From Pisolithus tinctorius (lineage: Eukaryota > Basidiomycota > Agaricomycetes > Boletales > Pisolithaceae): DNA of 64,000 nucleotides. The position numbers and the translations under genes are program-made. Where the stretch lies: the NCBI GenBank assembly GCA_024663395.1, contig JANFAH010000048.1:248001-312000 (forward strand). Reading direction: 5' to 3'. A model generated the notes under the pieces. It was not told the origin of the DNA, made no database searches, and saw nothing but the letters and a program-made list of their open reading frames with translations. This document shows positions 1 to 10,659 of the stretch, piece by piece; positions within the stretch are counted from its first letter, which is position 1; the number at the start of each line of letters is the position of its first letter.

Positions 1-3000
1 CTGTCTTCAGCGACCACAGACGTTCCCTTTGAGTCCGTATCCATTACAGACAAGCTCACTCATCATGCAACCCGCTGCAGCACCCCGCCTAAGCATTCCG
101 CGTTCAACAAATTCATCCTCTACGAGAATAAATTGCGCTTCTATATCATCATATCAAACGCGTCTGATTCGAGACACCGTATTGTGAAAATTGACAGGAC
201 CTCCCAGAACGACCTGAATGTCATCGAGGACGAAACTGACTACAGTGGAAGGCAAATGAGCGCCATGATTAAGATGTTGGACGACGGAAACAGGGCGTCT
301 GGTGGCATTGGAAAGGCTAGGATCATCTTTGGCGTTGCGGGTATGGCTACCTCCATCATACCACCGACCAACACCTCACGTTCATGCGGAATAGGGTTCG
401 TCAAATTTACAGCCGGTTGGTATATGATCGTCATATCCAAACGTTCATCCGTTGCCCTGCTCGGCGGACATTATCTCTACCACTGCGAGAGCACAGAAAT
501 TATACCCGTATGCTTCAACAACAAGGTGGACAAACCGACGGAAGAACAGCGTCTACTCAGCGTCTTCAAGCAAGTGGACATGTCCAAAAACTTTTACTTC
601 AGGTATAATATATCCCCCTTTCCTTCTTGTGTTCTCATCTACGTGAAAGCTATTCGTATGATATCACCTCTACGCTGCAGCTGAATCTCACCAAACCAAA
701 CCGCTTCAAGAAATCGAAGTGGTGGTTCAACGACCGCTACGTTTGGAATTTCCACATGCTGTCCCTTCCTTTCAATGACCAATCTCCTCGAGGCGGACAA
801 GCATGGCTCATTCCCCTCATACATGGTCATGTAGATCAAGCGAGTAAGCCATACGTCTGCGGAGCAACCGAAACGCGAGATAACAATGCACTCCGACGCT
901 AGAACTCAACATACTTAGCCGCGTCGTCTTTGTGACTCTGATCGCTCGTCGGTCTCGCCACTACGCCGGGGCCCGATACCTTACCCGAGGCGTCAATGAA
1001 GAGGTATATATACCTCACCTGTTCGCGTTTTTCTCCATTTTAATATATAAAACAGGGCAACGTCGCGAACGAAGTTGAGACGGAGCAGATAGTTTCGGAG
1101 GCACTGACAACGCCATTCTATGTCCCGTCATCTGAACATCCATCACGACGGCAACCTAGTCCACACTACACAAGTTATGTACAGGTACACAAATTCTTTT
1201 CTTGTTTTGTATTTCCTCATCACTGTCACCGCAGTATCGCGGGAGCATCCCTATATACTGGACCCAAGACATGACTAGCATGAGTCCTCGGCCGCCAATA
1301 GAGAGTGAGTGTGCTGTTGAGCACCCGCGAATTTGCTATTGATATGCACTAGTTAGCGTTGTCGACCCCTTCTATACCGCCGCATCCCGCCACTTCAATA
1401 ACCTTTTTGCGCGTTACGGTACCCCAATTATCATCCTCAACCTGATAAAGAGACGAGAACCAGTTCCAAGAGAGTCCAAATTATTGGACGAGTACACTCA
1501 ATGCGTGCGTTATCTGAACCAATTTCTCCCCGAAGGTAAGAAGATGGTATATCGTGCTTGGGATATGTCCCGCGCATATAAGGAGTTCGTTCTTTACCCA
1601 CAGCATATTTACTGGTATTAATGCCATCACAGGAAGACGCAAGACGTCATTAGCTACCTAGAAGACCTGGCTGAGGAATCAATACAAATGACAGGTTTCT
1701 TTCATACGGGCTCCGAACCCTATTCCCACCATCTTCAGAGCTGTTGGTCGTGAGGCCTTTTCCATTTCCGTGTTCCCTGCCGTCTGCTGATATCCTCGTC
1801 TTGCTGCTCAGGGAGGATGAACAATATGGTCCCGCTGGGCGCAACGACATTCTGCTCCAAAACGGTATATGTCGTACCAACTGCGTCGACTGCTTGGATC
1901 GCACGAATGCTGCACAGTTCGTATTCGGAAAGCGAGCTTTTGGGCACCAGTTGTATGCGCTTGGCGTGGTCAGAAACCCAAATCTTCCATTCGATTCCGT
2001 TGCCGTCAATATGTTGACCGAGATGTATCATGACCATGGAGATAGTAAGCGGGCAATCTGTTCCATGCCATGATTAACATGTCCATCAAGCAATTGCTTT
2101 GCAGTACACGGGCAGCGCACTTGTTAACAGGGTTGAAACCTATCGGCGACTACCACACTGGAATAGTCATTCCCGCGACATCATTGAAAACATCCGGCGT
2201 TTTTATGCGAACTCTCTACTCGGTCAGAAACATTTCCAATGCGCAAGTTTCGGGTGTACTAACTACAACACCTTTAGATGCTGATAAACAAATGGCCATT
2301 AACCTTTTCCTCGGCGTTCAAGGTGAACGCCACTCACAAGCAATTCGAGCAAGGGGAAAATACCAAGAATGGTTTGACCCTGGAAACCTGAGGACCCTGT
2401 ATCCTCTGGATGAATCTACCAAATCTCTGAGCGACTTCGTCGAACAGCGAGGCGACTTTTGGTCGGAGTACTATCGGCCTTTATTGTTCACTTCGCTCGA
2501 AAAGCATTTCGCGTGTTGCATGAGTACGCCACCGGGGTGAGAAATCCAGTTTCAATGATCCGCACCAACCGAATCTCACGTGTGTACGACGAAGGAAATT
2601 TATCAAGGGAGTGTCATACAGCCCTTTCTTGCCGAGTAGCATGCATGTCGTGCATCAACCCAGGTTCTGTCCCTCATTCTTGCAATGGCGATGTCCGCTA
2701 TAACCCAACGTACATAGGCTCGTAACAGGCGTCAAGCGTTGGATGGGCACGCATCCTTCGTCGCACAATGAGAAGCTACGAAGGAAAGCATTGCATGCAG
2801 ATACAACAGACAAATCCCAGCTATTGCATAAGAACGATCTACCTCAGTCCAGCGGAGTTCTTGCGTCACATCTTCTTGACCCGAAGGTTCCCTCAGAAGA
2901 GCTTTCCGAATACCATAGGTACGCCAACAGAGACCTGGTGGGGGGACAACCAATTGATACCGCTCAGATATATCGACCACTCTCAACTGATGCTAGATGC

Positions 3001-3220
3001 GATGCATGACGAAGCAGAATACATGGATCAGTGGCACTACACGAGATTTGTTGAGAAGAGCTCAGGAAGGGGTGATCTAACACTGGCCGACGGAGCTTTG
3101 GAGTCGTACATAGCCCATGTCCGATCTACTACCATGGACACTGGCTCTGTAGAGGATAGTAGCACACTCTCAAGTATGTACGATTACGACCAGTGGCTCT
3201 CTAGCGTAGACTTTGCTTAA
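1..3220 (+). CDS. FIG4: FIG4-like SAC-domain polyphosphoinositide 5-phosphatase (5' end cut or uncertain)
   Basis: By family, Fig4 removes the 5-phosphate of PI(3,5)P2 on endosomes and the vacuole, in a complex with Vac14 and the Fab1/PIKfyve kinase. The sequence encodes the SAC domain in many exons. The first legible block is [14 protein letters not shown] near 109-150. The catalytic segment [12 protein letters not shown] (CX5R with Cys and Arg intact) lies at about 1872-1910. The Fig4-type block VNRVETYRR...SHSRDIIE follows at about 2125-2190, and the C-terminus ends in [10 protein letters not shown]. Introns readable from splice sites and family conservation include 603-649, 844-902 and 1003-1054; another precedes the TIALQYTGS block near 2096. 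The reading frame is open from base 1, so the start is probably just outside the window; an ATG at 64 is in another frame. The gene is convergent with the DEF1-like gene, about 210 bp away. The family is certain; some exon edges are not. Confidence 0.9.
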
Positions 3221-3429
3221 TTCTTAACATTTGCCTTCATTTCGTTGAATATCTCTCAACGGCGAGACGAACTAAACTGAATGCTAAAGGTACAATGCAA
3301 TGTATATCGTTGCATTACAGGTATGAGTAGACAACTAGCTAAGAGCAGATGAGTACGAGTGAGCACGTCGATCGAGACAACCCAACAATGCATGGAAATA
3401 TGACGTAGTATAAAACACTAATCAATCGA

Positions 3430-6400
3430 TCACTGCCAGTAACCCCCCTGCTGGCGGTACTGATAAAAGTTGCCATCGGAATTACCTTGCGGGTAGCCAA
3501 CATTCATATGTCCCTGTGGACCACTACCCTGCTGTCCACCTGGCTGGTGTTGGCCGTGAGGGGCACCAGCACCGGCGGACGACCCAAATCGGTTAGCACC
3601 ATAAAAGCCTTGGCCATGACCCTGTTGACCACCGCCACGTCCGCCTTGGCTTTGACCAACACCGCCCACACCGACGCCGGGTGTACCATCCTTTGCCCCC
3701 ACATTTTGCGAATACGGCTTGTATGGCGCTTCGGGAGAACCACCACCAGCACGTTGTCCAAGTGTCTGCGCAGACGGGGCGTTGCCACCTTGACCGAGTC
3801 CCATAAAACCTTGGATACCTTGGTTGCTGTACAACTGTGGGTGTTTGTAATCCCCAGTCAGGCCACCCTGGGCGTGGTGTTGCTGATGTTGGTACAGTTC
3901 GTCATATGGTTGGTGTTGATGCTGGTTGCCGTAAGGTCCGCGGGTATAGTGATCTTGTTGTACCCCAGTTTGCTTGCCCGTACCAGTGCTTTGAGCAGGA
4001 GGTGGTTGGTACATGGCAGGATATTTGACGAAGGGTTGTGGAACACCATAGGCCGAATTGTAGGGAGAGCCGTAATACTGGTTCTGAGCATATGGGTAAT
4101 AGTAGGGCTGCATCGCAGGCGGTGGGTAAGATTGCTGGGGACCTTGAGCAGCCGATGGCTGCGGTGCGACCGAGCCTTGTGGTGGCAGCTGAGTCGATTG
4201 GGAGGAAGGTGGAAGCACGCCGACTCCGGCTGAGGGGAGCTGGTTGGTGCCCGCAAGGCCCTTGACATCATCATGGCCAAGGACATTACGACCCCCGCTG
4301 AAGCCGGGCGATTGACCATATGATTCGTAAAATCCCTGTGAGATATTTGAGTAAAATGCAGACAGCACGATTCAGCTACGTTACCCTTGCGCTCTCATAT
4401 CCATAATCACCACTCCCGAAATTGCCGAGGTGTGAAGCTTGCCCAGGGTGTTGTTGCCCGATCTGACCACCAAAGGCACCTATTGCATACTCTTGGCCAC
4501 TGGCAGGGGGCGTTGGAGTGTGGAAGTACGGAGCTTCAGCCTGCCGGAAGTACGTTGTGGATACCTGTTGCTGAGGTTGTTGCTGCGTGTTCTGGATCTG
4601 CGTAGCCGTCTGGGCGGATTGCTGCACGGCAGGGTCAGAGAAATGCGCAGGGAAGCCATGATGCGAGAATTGATGTTGTGTCGGGACTTGCTGCAGCGGT
4701 TGTGACAGGGGTCCCGAGGGCTGGGGCTGATGTGGAATGGCCAGAGAATGCAGTGGTTGTTGAGATGGCGGCTGTTGTGGTTGAGTGGATGGCTGGGGTT
4801 GATGTTGCGGCAAGGTATGGTTAGTGTTCACCACTGATTGACCCACAGACGGCAATATCGATGCGTGGGATACAGAGGTCGTGAGAGGAGACTGAGAAGG
4901 CTGTGTCGAAGCGGATGAGGTAACTGGCAGGGAGGCGGGTGCGGGTGCAGGTGCGGGTGCAGGGGCAGGGGCAGGGGCAGGGGCGGGGGCAGGTGCAGGT
5001 GCAGGTGCAAGTGCCGGAGCGGGAGCTGGGGGAGGAACGGACGCCTGTTGGCTCACTGTAGGCGAAAGCGTCGTAGTCGTTTGAGTCGGAGATGTGCTTG
5101 GTGCAATGTCGTGCGGCGATTGGGGGACAGGGGGTAAAACTGAGATTGGTCGTTGAGGTGATTCTTTTGGTTTGGGTGGGGTGGGTTCCACAGGAGGTTC
5201 GATACTGCAGAATAAGCATTCCATCAGGTTCAAGGATCAATGTAACCGTAAATTCAACGTACGGAGAAGACTCGATAATATCACCTCCAATGCTCAGACT
5301 GCCGAACTGCATGCCAACCTTGTCGAGTCCAGATGCGAGACTCGACGTAGGCATAACGACAGCTTGGTCGGTCGTCTTGTACTTGCTGGCGTTGCGGTGG
5401 GGATGGATCGACGATCGGAGCGGAACGGGTGATGGAGATTTCGAAGGAGTTGGGACGACGGCCGGTTGTTCAGGAAGCTGGGGGGTTTCGCAAGGTGGTA
5501 TGGTCGATTGAACGGGTTCCGGTTCGGATGTTGGGACAGACAACTCCTCTTGATGAGGTTCTGGTTGCGGGTGTAACGATGATGTCCAGGCGTCGTCTGA
5601 CGGTGGCTTGACCTGCGGTTCGTCGTCCCAAACTGGAGGCTGAACGGTGGTGGGTTCTTCCCATCCTTCGTGCGTGGATTCGACGATCACGTCCGGTGGA
5701 GGTGCCGGTGTAGTTTCCGTAACCTCAACTGTAGAGGGAGCGGGTGGGGCGGGTGGAGGCGGCTGAACGGGAGGTTTCTCTTGTGGTCTGATACAACCAT
5801 CCAATTCTAGTTGAGACGGAAATGCGGACAGAGCATGAACTGACTGACTTTGCTATTTGAGCCCAAGAGAGCTTAGAATCGCCCGGCTTTGTGGGTTTTG
5901 GAGGGCCAGAAGTCGGGGGTTTTACTGTCGCATTGACTGTATCTTGCGAAACACCCCAAGAGATCTGAGCACCAGCGGCCCAACCTTGCTCCTCGATGGG
6001 GGCAACTGGAGTTTCCGTGATTTGTGCAGCGAATTGATCTACGTCAGCGGCAGCAGTAGCAGAGGTCCAATCCTTATCGGTGGTGTCAGGAGCGGGTGAG
6101 GACGGTTTCGGGGTGTGTGGACGTGGGTTGCGTGAATGACCGTTAACCCCAGGCCCACCTCGAGCTGATCCACGACCGCCACGCGGAGAGAAACCTCCTC
6201 GTGTTGCACCACCGCGGCCACCGCGACTGCCACCGCCACGACCGCCACGAGAATCTGTCCGGTCACGAAAGACGGAGGGGTCCTTCGAGTGAGCTGCGCT
6301 AGACGTCTTTTTGTCCTTTTTGCTTTTCACAGAGCCCCATTGCTCAGCATGACCTGTCGACATTGGTTCGTCAAAAAGAGATGAAAAAAATTGCTGTCGG

Positions 6401-6691
6401 CGATGAAGGGTGCAAGCCTACCTTCGGTGATTCGAGTAATAGCAATCTCAACATCGCCACCAACCTCTGCCAAGATGGAGTAGAGATCTGAAGAAAAAGA
6501 AGAAGAAGAAAAGGCATGTCAATTGTGAGCGTTTCCCAATGTTCAGGGGGAGGAAAACTGGTTGAACACATACCGTCTGAAGAGTAGTCGGGGAAAATCT
6601 CTCGAAGCTGTTTTGTCTGAGCTCCGTACTTTCCCCCCGCTGGCTCTGAGGTAGTCGTTTGGTTTCGAAAAGCAGAGGACTTGTAAGACAT
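3430..6691 (-). CDS. DEF1: DEF1-like RNA polymerase II degradation factor (CUE domain, P/Q-rich tail)
   Basis: Def1 in yeast binds stalled RNA polymerase II and recruits the Elongin-Cullin ubiquitin ligase; the proposed role here is inferred from homology. The start is the ATG at 6691 (MSYKSSAFRNQ). A CUE-type ubiquitin-binding segment is split over two exons: QTKQLREIFPDYSSD, then DLYSILAEVGGDVEIAITRI near 6425-6490. Next comes a QWGSVKSKKDKK block as in fungal Def1 proteins, an RGG/RG-rich stretch (about 6180-6270 on the plus strand), a SWAQIAK motif, and a very long disordered region rich in Pro, Gln, Ser and Thr. This includes an (Ala-Pro)n run at about 4929-5037 and a Q/G/Y-rich C-terminus resembling prion-like sequence. 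At least five exons; the intron before DLYSIL has a long polypyrimidine tract. Large open frames on the plus strand here are shadows of the low-complexity sequence. Confidence 0.82.
4929..5037 (-). repeat. GGTGCA/GGGGCA-type hexamer repeat coding for an Ala-Pro tract
   Basis: A run of imperfect hexamers (ggtgcg, ggtgca, ggggca) on the plus strand is read on the minus strand as alternating Ala-Pro within the disordered tail of the DEF1-like protein. The unit is a multiple of three, so length changes would keep the frame. Expected to vary in length between strains. Confidence 0.85.
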
Positions 6692-6787
6692 GGCGAGGTG
6701 GTAGTAGCAGTGTCAAGGCACGGATTGAAAGGACAGAGTGGAGCTCGAAAATAACAAGACCGACCCCCCACGGACACGCCGGCACGA

Positions 6788-6800
6788 CCCCCCCCCCCCC
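6788..6800 (+). repeat. Poly-C homopolymer tract in the DEF1-like/phosphatase divergent promoter
   Basis: A run of 13 C residues followed closely by a second C run at 6809-6816, in the roughly 190-bp interval between the DEF1-like start (6691) and the phosphatase start (6883). It probably lies in the phosphatase 5' leader or core promoter. It argues against the upstream in-frame ATG at 6805 as the start. Confidence 0.7.
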
Positions 6801-6882
6801 TCCCATGTCCCCCCCCGCCGGACCGGGCCGGCCCACCCCTCTCACCCGCCCAGTCCTACCGACACGACGACGACGAGACGAG

Positions 6883-9274
6883 ATGAGACGGGGACGGCCT
6901 GCCAATCTGACGCTGAAGCCGGACACAGCAAGGGCGTTCTACCCGGCAATCGCAGTGGAGGACACCGACGACGACGACGCCGACGCCGACTGTGATGTCC
7001 TGCAGCTGTCGCCGTCTTCGGGCTCGTCCGACTCGTCCCAGTCACCAGAGACGGACGACCTCTCAAAGGACCTCGCAGATCTGGCCAGACTACGCAAGAC
7101 TGTCCAGCAGAATCTCCGTCTGCGGCCAATCCGATCGTTCAGCTCGCTGCCGAGCCAGACTCGACCGTATTCGTCTGGCAAAACAACAAAAACACCAGCT
7201 GCTCGCACTCTGCGGTCGCCCAGCTCGTCCAGCGCAACGTCGAGCGTGTACTACACCCCAGTCGAGCCAGTCCAGCAGCAGCGCTGTGCTTCCCCCTCCT
7301 CTGCCTCGGACTCCGCCTCTTCAAGCAGCCAAGAGCTGTCCCACTCGCCTCCCCCTTCCGTGCTGGCTGCTGCTGCATGGGACCCAGCCATCCTCGCCGA
7401 CCGTCTCAACTTATCCGCCTCAAAGCATCCCATTCTCGTCGATACGCGTCCCTACGCCGTATACCAAGCCCGTCGTATCGCTGGCAGCGTCAACATCGCC
7501 ATCCCCTCTCTCATACTCAAACGTTACAGAAAGCCAGGCAGCAGTGGTGGCTTCCACTCCCTCAACTCACTCCGTCAATTCATCACCTCGGAAGACGACA
7601 AACAACTGTGGGACACACTCTCTGCAGCAGACCACTGGGACGGCGACATCGTCATCATACATGGCGACGAAACTGACGAATCGGAAAAGGATAATTTACA
7701 GATCACCGCATGGGCACTCCTACCCCTCCTCTCGTCTCTTCTCGGCCCAGGCCGCGTTCACTATCTCAGAGGCGGGATGGCAGCAGCCCTGAAACACCCC
7801 AAACTTTTTACCCATATCGACCTCCAACCACCTCCCGCTGACAACCATGTTTCTGACGGGCCATCATCGAAAAGTGCAAAAGGAAAAGGCGTTTTCCAAA
7901 TCAACACGGCCACTCCTTCCTCGCTCACCTTTGTCGAGTCGCGCAGTGCCGATGATCCCACTTCGTCTCCTTCCCAATGCATATACCACAACTACCCCGG
8001 ACTACCTGCAAGACGTCCCAGCGCGCCAAACCTTTCGTACCCGAGCGACCAACACCTAACCCTGCCCCGTCTTCAAATCCGTGTCCAACCAACCCGGTCT
8101 GCCACGATGCCCATCACACCTACCCAATCGAGCGCTTGCATGAGTCCCCGCGTCTCCGTACCCCCACAGTCACCCTCACATCTAACCCTCCTACACTCGA
8201 ATCATACACCACCTGCCTTATCGCCACGGTGGGCCATGAGCCCCACAGACTTCCTCCCTCCACCTCCCTCCGTGTTCACACAGTCTGCACATACACTTAC
8301 TCCTCCCCGCACTCCCCTCACCCCAGATACTCCCATGCCACTCCTCCCTCCACGCTCACCTGGCACCTCACGACCTTCCCCTCCTGGGGGGGCTCCCTCC
8401 ACCGGCTCCGATGCTCCTGAAGAACTCCCCTCCTTCAGTGTCTCCACGATCCTCCCTGGCTTCCTCTACCTCGGCCCCGAACTCACCGTTCCTGACCACG
8501 TGACCGAACTCAAAGAACTCGGTATCCGTCGTATCCTGAACATCGCCGCAGAGTGCGACGCAGATGACTATGGGCTGGACCTACACCACGAATTCGAGCG
8601 GTACGTACGCATACCCATGCGTGATACCGTGGACGAAGAAAAAGTCCGCGGTTGTTTACGACTCGTGTGTGAGACCTTGGGTACGTTTCCCCTTCGCCCT
8701 CTCGCCCACGTTAAAATGAAGACACTGAAGTCATCTTTACTTGAAAATAGACGAAGCAGCACTCTACAACGCGCCAACATTCGTGCACTGCAAGGCCGGT
8801 CGTTCCAGGAGCGTCGCAGCAGTAATGGCATATCTCATCCACGCCCACCGCTGGCCCCTCTCCCGCGCATACGCGTTCGTCGTGGACCGCCGTCGCGGTG
8901 TATCCCCCAACATCGGATTCGTTTCCGAATTAATGGCATTCGAAGCTCGCGAGCTCGGCGGAAGACCTACCGGTACTTCCGGCGGCGGCGGTACAGAAGA
9001 CGACGAACAAAACGGACAGCCTGGACGCAGGTTGCCGCACGCTCGCGAGAGCCTTCCTCCCATGTTGTCTTCTTCCCAGGAAGCTGAAGATGACGCTGAC
9101 GCAGGGCTAGGCGTTGGACAAGACATGGAAATCAAGGATGCAGAGGGTCGATGGCGTCACGTCCGTCGTGCACCCGTTGACGAAGCTACCCTACAGCCTA
9201 TGCGTCGCGTGAGTAAGGCTGGATTAGAGAGCACCGCAAAACTCTCTGCCGGCGATCACCAGGCGGCAGGTTGA
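6883..9274 (+). CDS. Dual-specificity protein phosphatase with N-terminal rhodanese-like domain
   Basis: Predicted cysteine-based phosphatase of the DSP/MAP-kinase-phosphatase type. An N-terminal acidic and Ser-rich region is followed by a rhodanese-like module (ILVDTRPYAVYQARRIAGSVNIAIP at about 7432-7506, shown here in part; the body ends near YLRGGMAAAL). A long Pro/Ser-rich linker follows. The catalytic DSP domain begins at PGFLYLGPELTV (about 8455) and ends with VSPNIGFVSELMAFE. The active-site loop HCKAGRSRS has the expected Cys and Arg. One intron, 8681-8750, splits the DSP domain just before the catalytic loop and restores the frame as CETLDEAALYN. The start chosen is ATG 6883 (MRRGRPANL), giving about 773 residues; ATG 6805 is in frame but would translate a homopolymer-rich leader. 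The rhodanese + DSP order matches MAP-kinase phosphatases, so a MAPK substrate is likely but unproven. Confidence 0.85.
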
Positions 9275-10659
9275 AAATATGGGTGTTGTCTCCTCCAATT
9301 CCTAACCAAAATCGGGATCCTTTTTTTTTCACTTTTTTTCTACTGGATGAATGGTTTTTTTTTGTTAAATTAGAGGCCTGTGTTAACTAACAATTGTGCA
9401 GTTCTACGTGTACTCTTTGTTGGGACGGAGGAAATTCTGCTTTCTTATTACTAGTACAAGCATGCGCTGACGACATCCAAATACCCTAACATGGTGGATA
9501 TCCCGCCTCTACACGCTACTGCATAGATATCCCAGCATAAGTCGGCGTTCCGCCGAAAGCACTTGCTCATTCCGGGAGGTTCGGGGGTGGGATTCTCCGG
9601 CCTCCGCTATTTTCGAAAGTTTTTCAAACTCAGTTTAGGACCCTAAACGGTTCCAAATAGCCCCTGTAGATTGGCCATTCTGCTATCAACCACCATGTGG
9701 CAGCCGAAATCATTCGCCAGGTTCATATTACCTCGCAGAACCCACGTGTAAACGTGTACCATGGCGTTTACAACAAGCTTCTCAATTCCCTCTTTCCCCC
9801 GAAGTCACGCCCCGCACAACTCCATCTCCAGGTTTGAAGTTCGTCTCGCGGGAAGACCGCTTTTAATCCCGGAGCTGATGATATCACCAAGCTAATTTAA
9901 TCTCCCGTCGAAACGTCAGGCAGCGGACGACCGGATCAGATATCACATGATTGACGTCGCTGGTTATTCGAACGTTGCTCGTAATCTAAGCACGTATTTG
10001 CAGTAGCCTGCTACGCTATCAGCGCAGTGGGGGTGATTCCCTCACTACACAGGATGGTGATGCAGAGATTGTGCCTGCCGCCATTCCACGCCAACCAGTA
10101 TCAGGAAAAATGTCTTGGATGGTACCAACTGCAGAAGAACGAATCCGTCATATTGTACAACTGATCACCGACGGGTGTGGAGCTCGTAACAGTTGATCCA
10201 GTTAGGTATGTTGGATCGATGTGCATTCGACGAGCTAAAAGCTCTCATTGCCTCTGAAGAGGTTTGTTCTTTTACCTCGATGAGAAGGCCAGTTTTGTAT
10301 CAAAGTTGACATCTAGAACTCTCTCCCAACAATCCTTCTGCGGCTCAAAGCGATTCTGCGCACAACACCAAAATCCTGGGCATACCATCCACCATCATAG
10401 AGATGAAGGGAAGACCTTATTGTGGACGTCATATCGTGCACTTCGGCTTCACAAAGGCAGAGGACAGTGTTGCGGATGTACACGGTAAAGGGTAAAGTAT
10501 GGGAAACACGCAAAGGTATACAGGTCAAAGGAAGGGCAGTGCGAGCAAACAATCCACCGCCCACGGATATAAACTCAGCCCGGTACCCAGTCATGCGACC
10601 CACTGACCAGGCTCCAGCTTCTAGTATCTGACATGTAAGAGAGAGAAAAGAAAACGCTC
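9275..10659. other. Intergenic interval, no gene recognised
   Basis: About 1.4 kb between the phosphatase stop and the amidohydrolase stop. It starts with T-rich sequence after the phosphatase stop, consistent with a 3' UTR. The short open frames inside do not resemble known proteins and lack consistent splice structure. I see no tRNA, inverted repeat or transposon end. Confidence 0.6.

Noticed and set aside
3487..4233. 248-codon open frame on the plus strand opposite the DEF1-like gene
   Set aside because: It is the complement of Q/G/P-rich low-complexity coding sequence; its product has a random mix of Trp, Arg and Leu and no family resemblance.
6805..6882. Upstream in-frame ATG of the phosphatase
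   Set aside because: It would translate the C-rich leader into Pro-rich low-complexity sequence very close to the opposite gene; ATG 6883 begins a more natural N-terminus. Not excluded.
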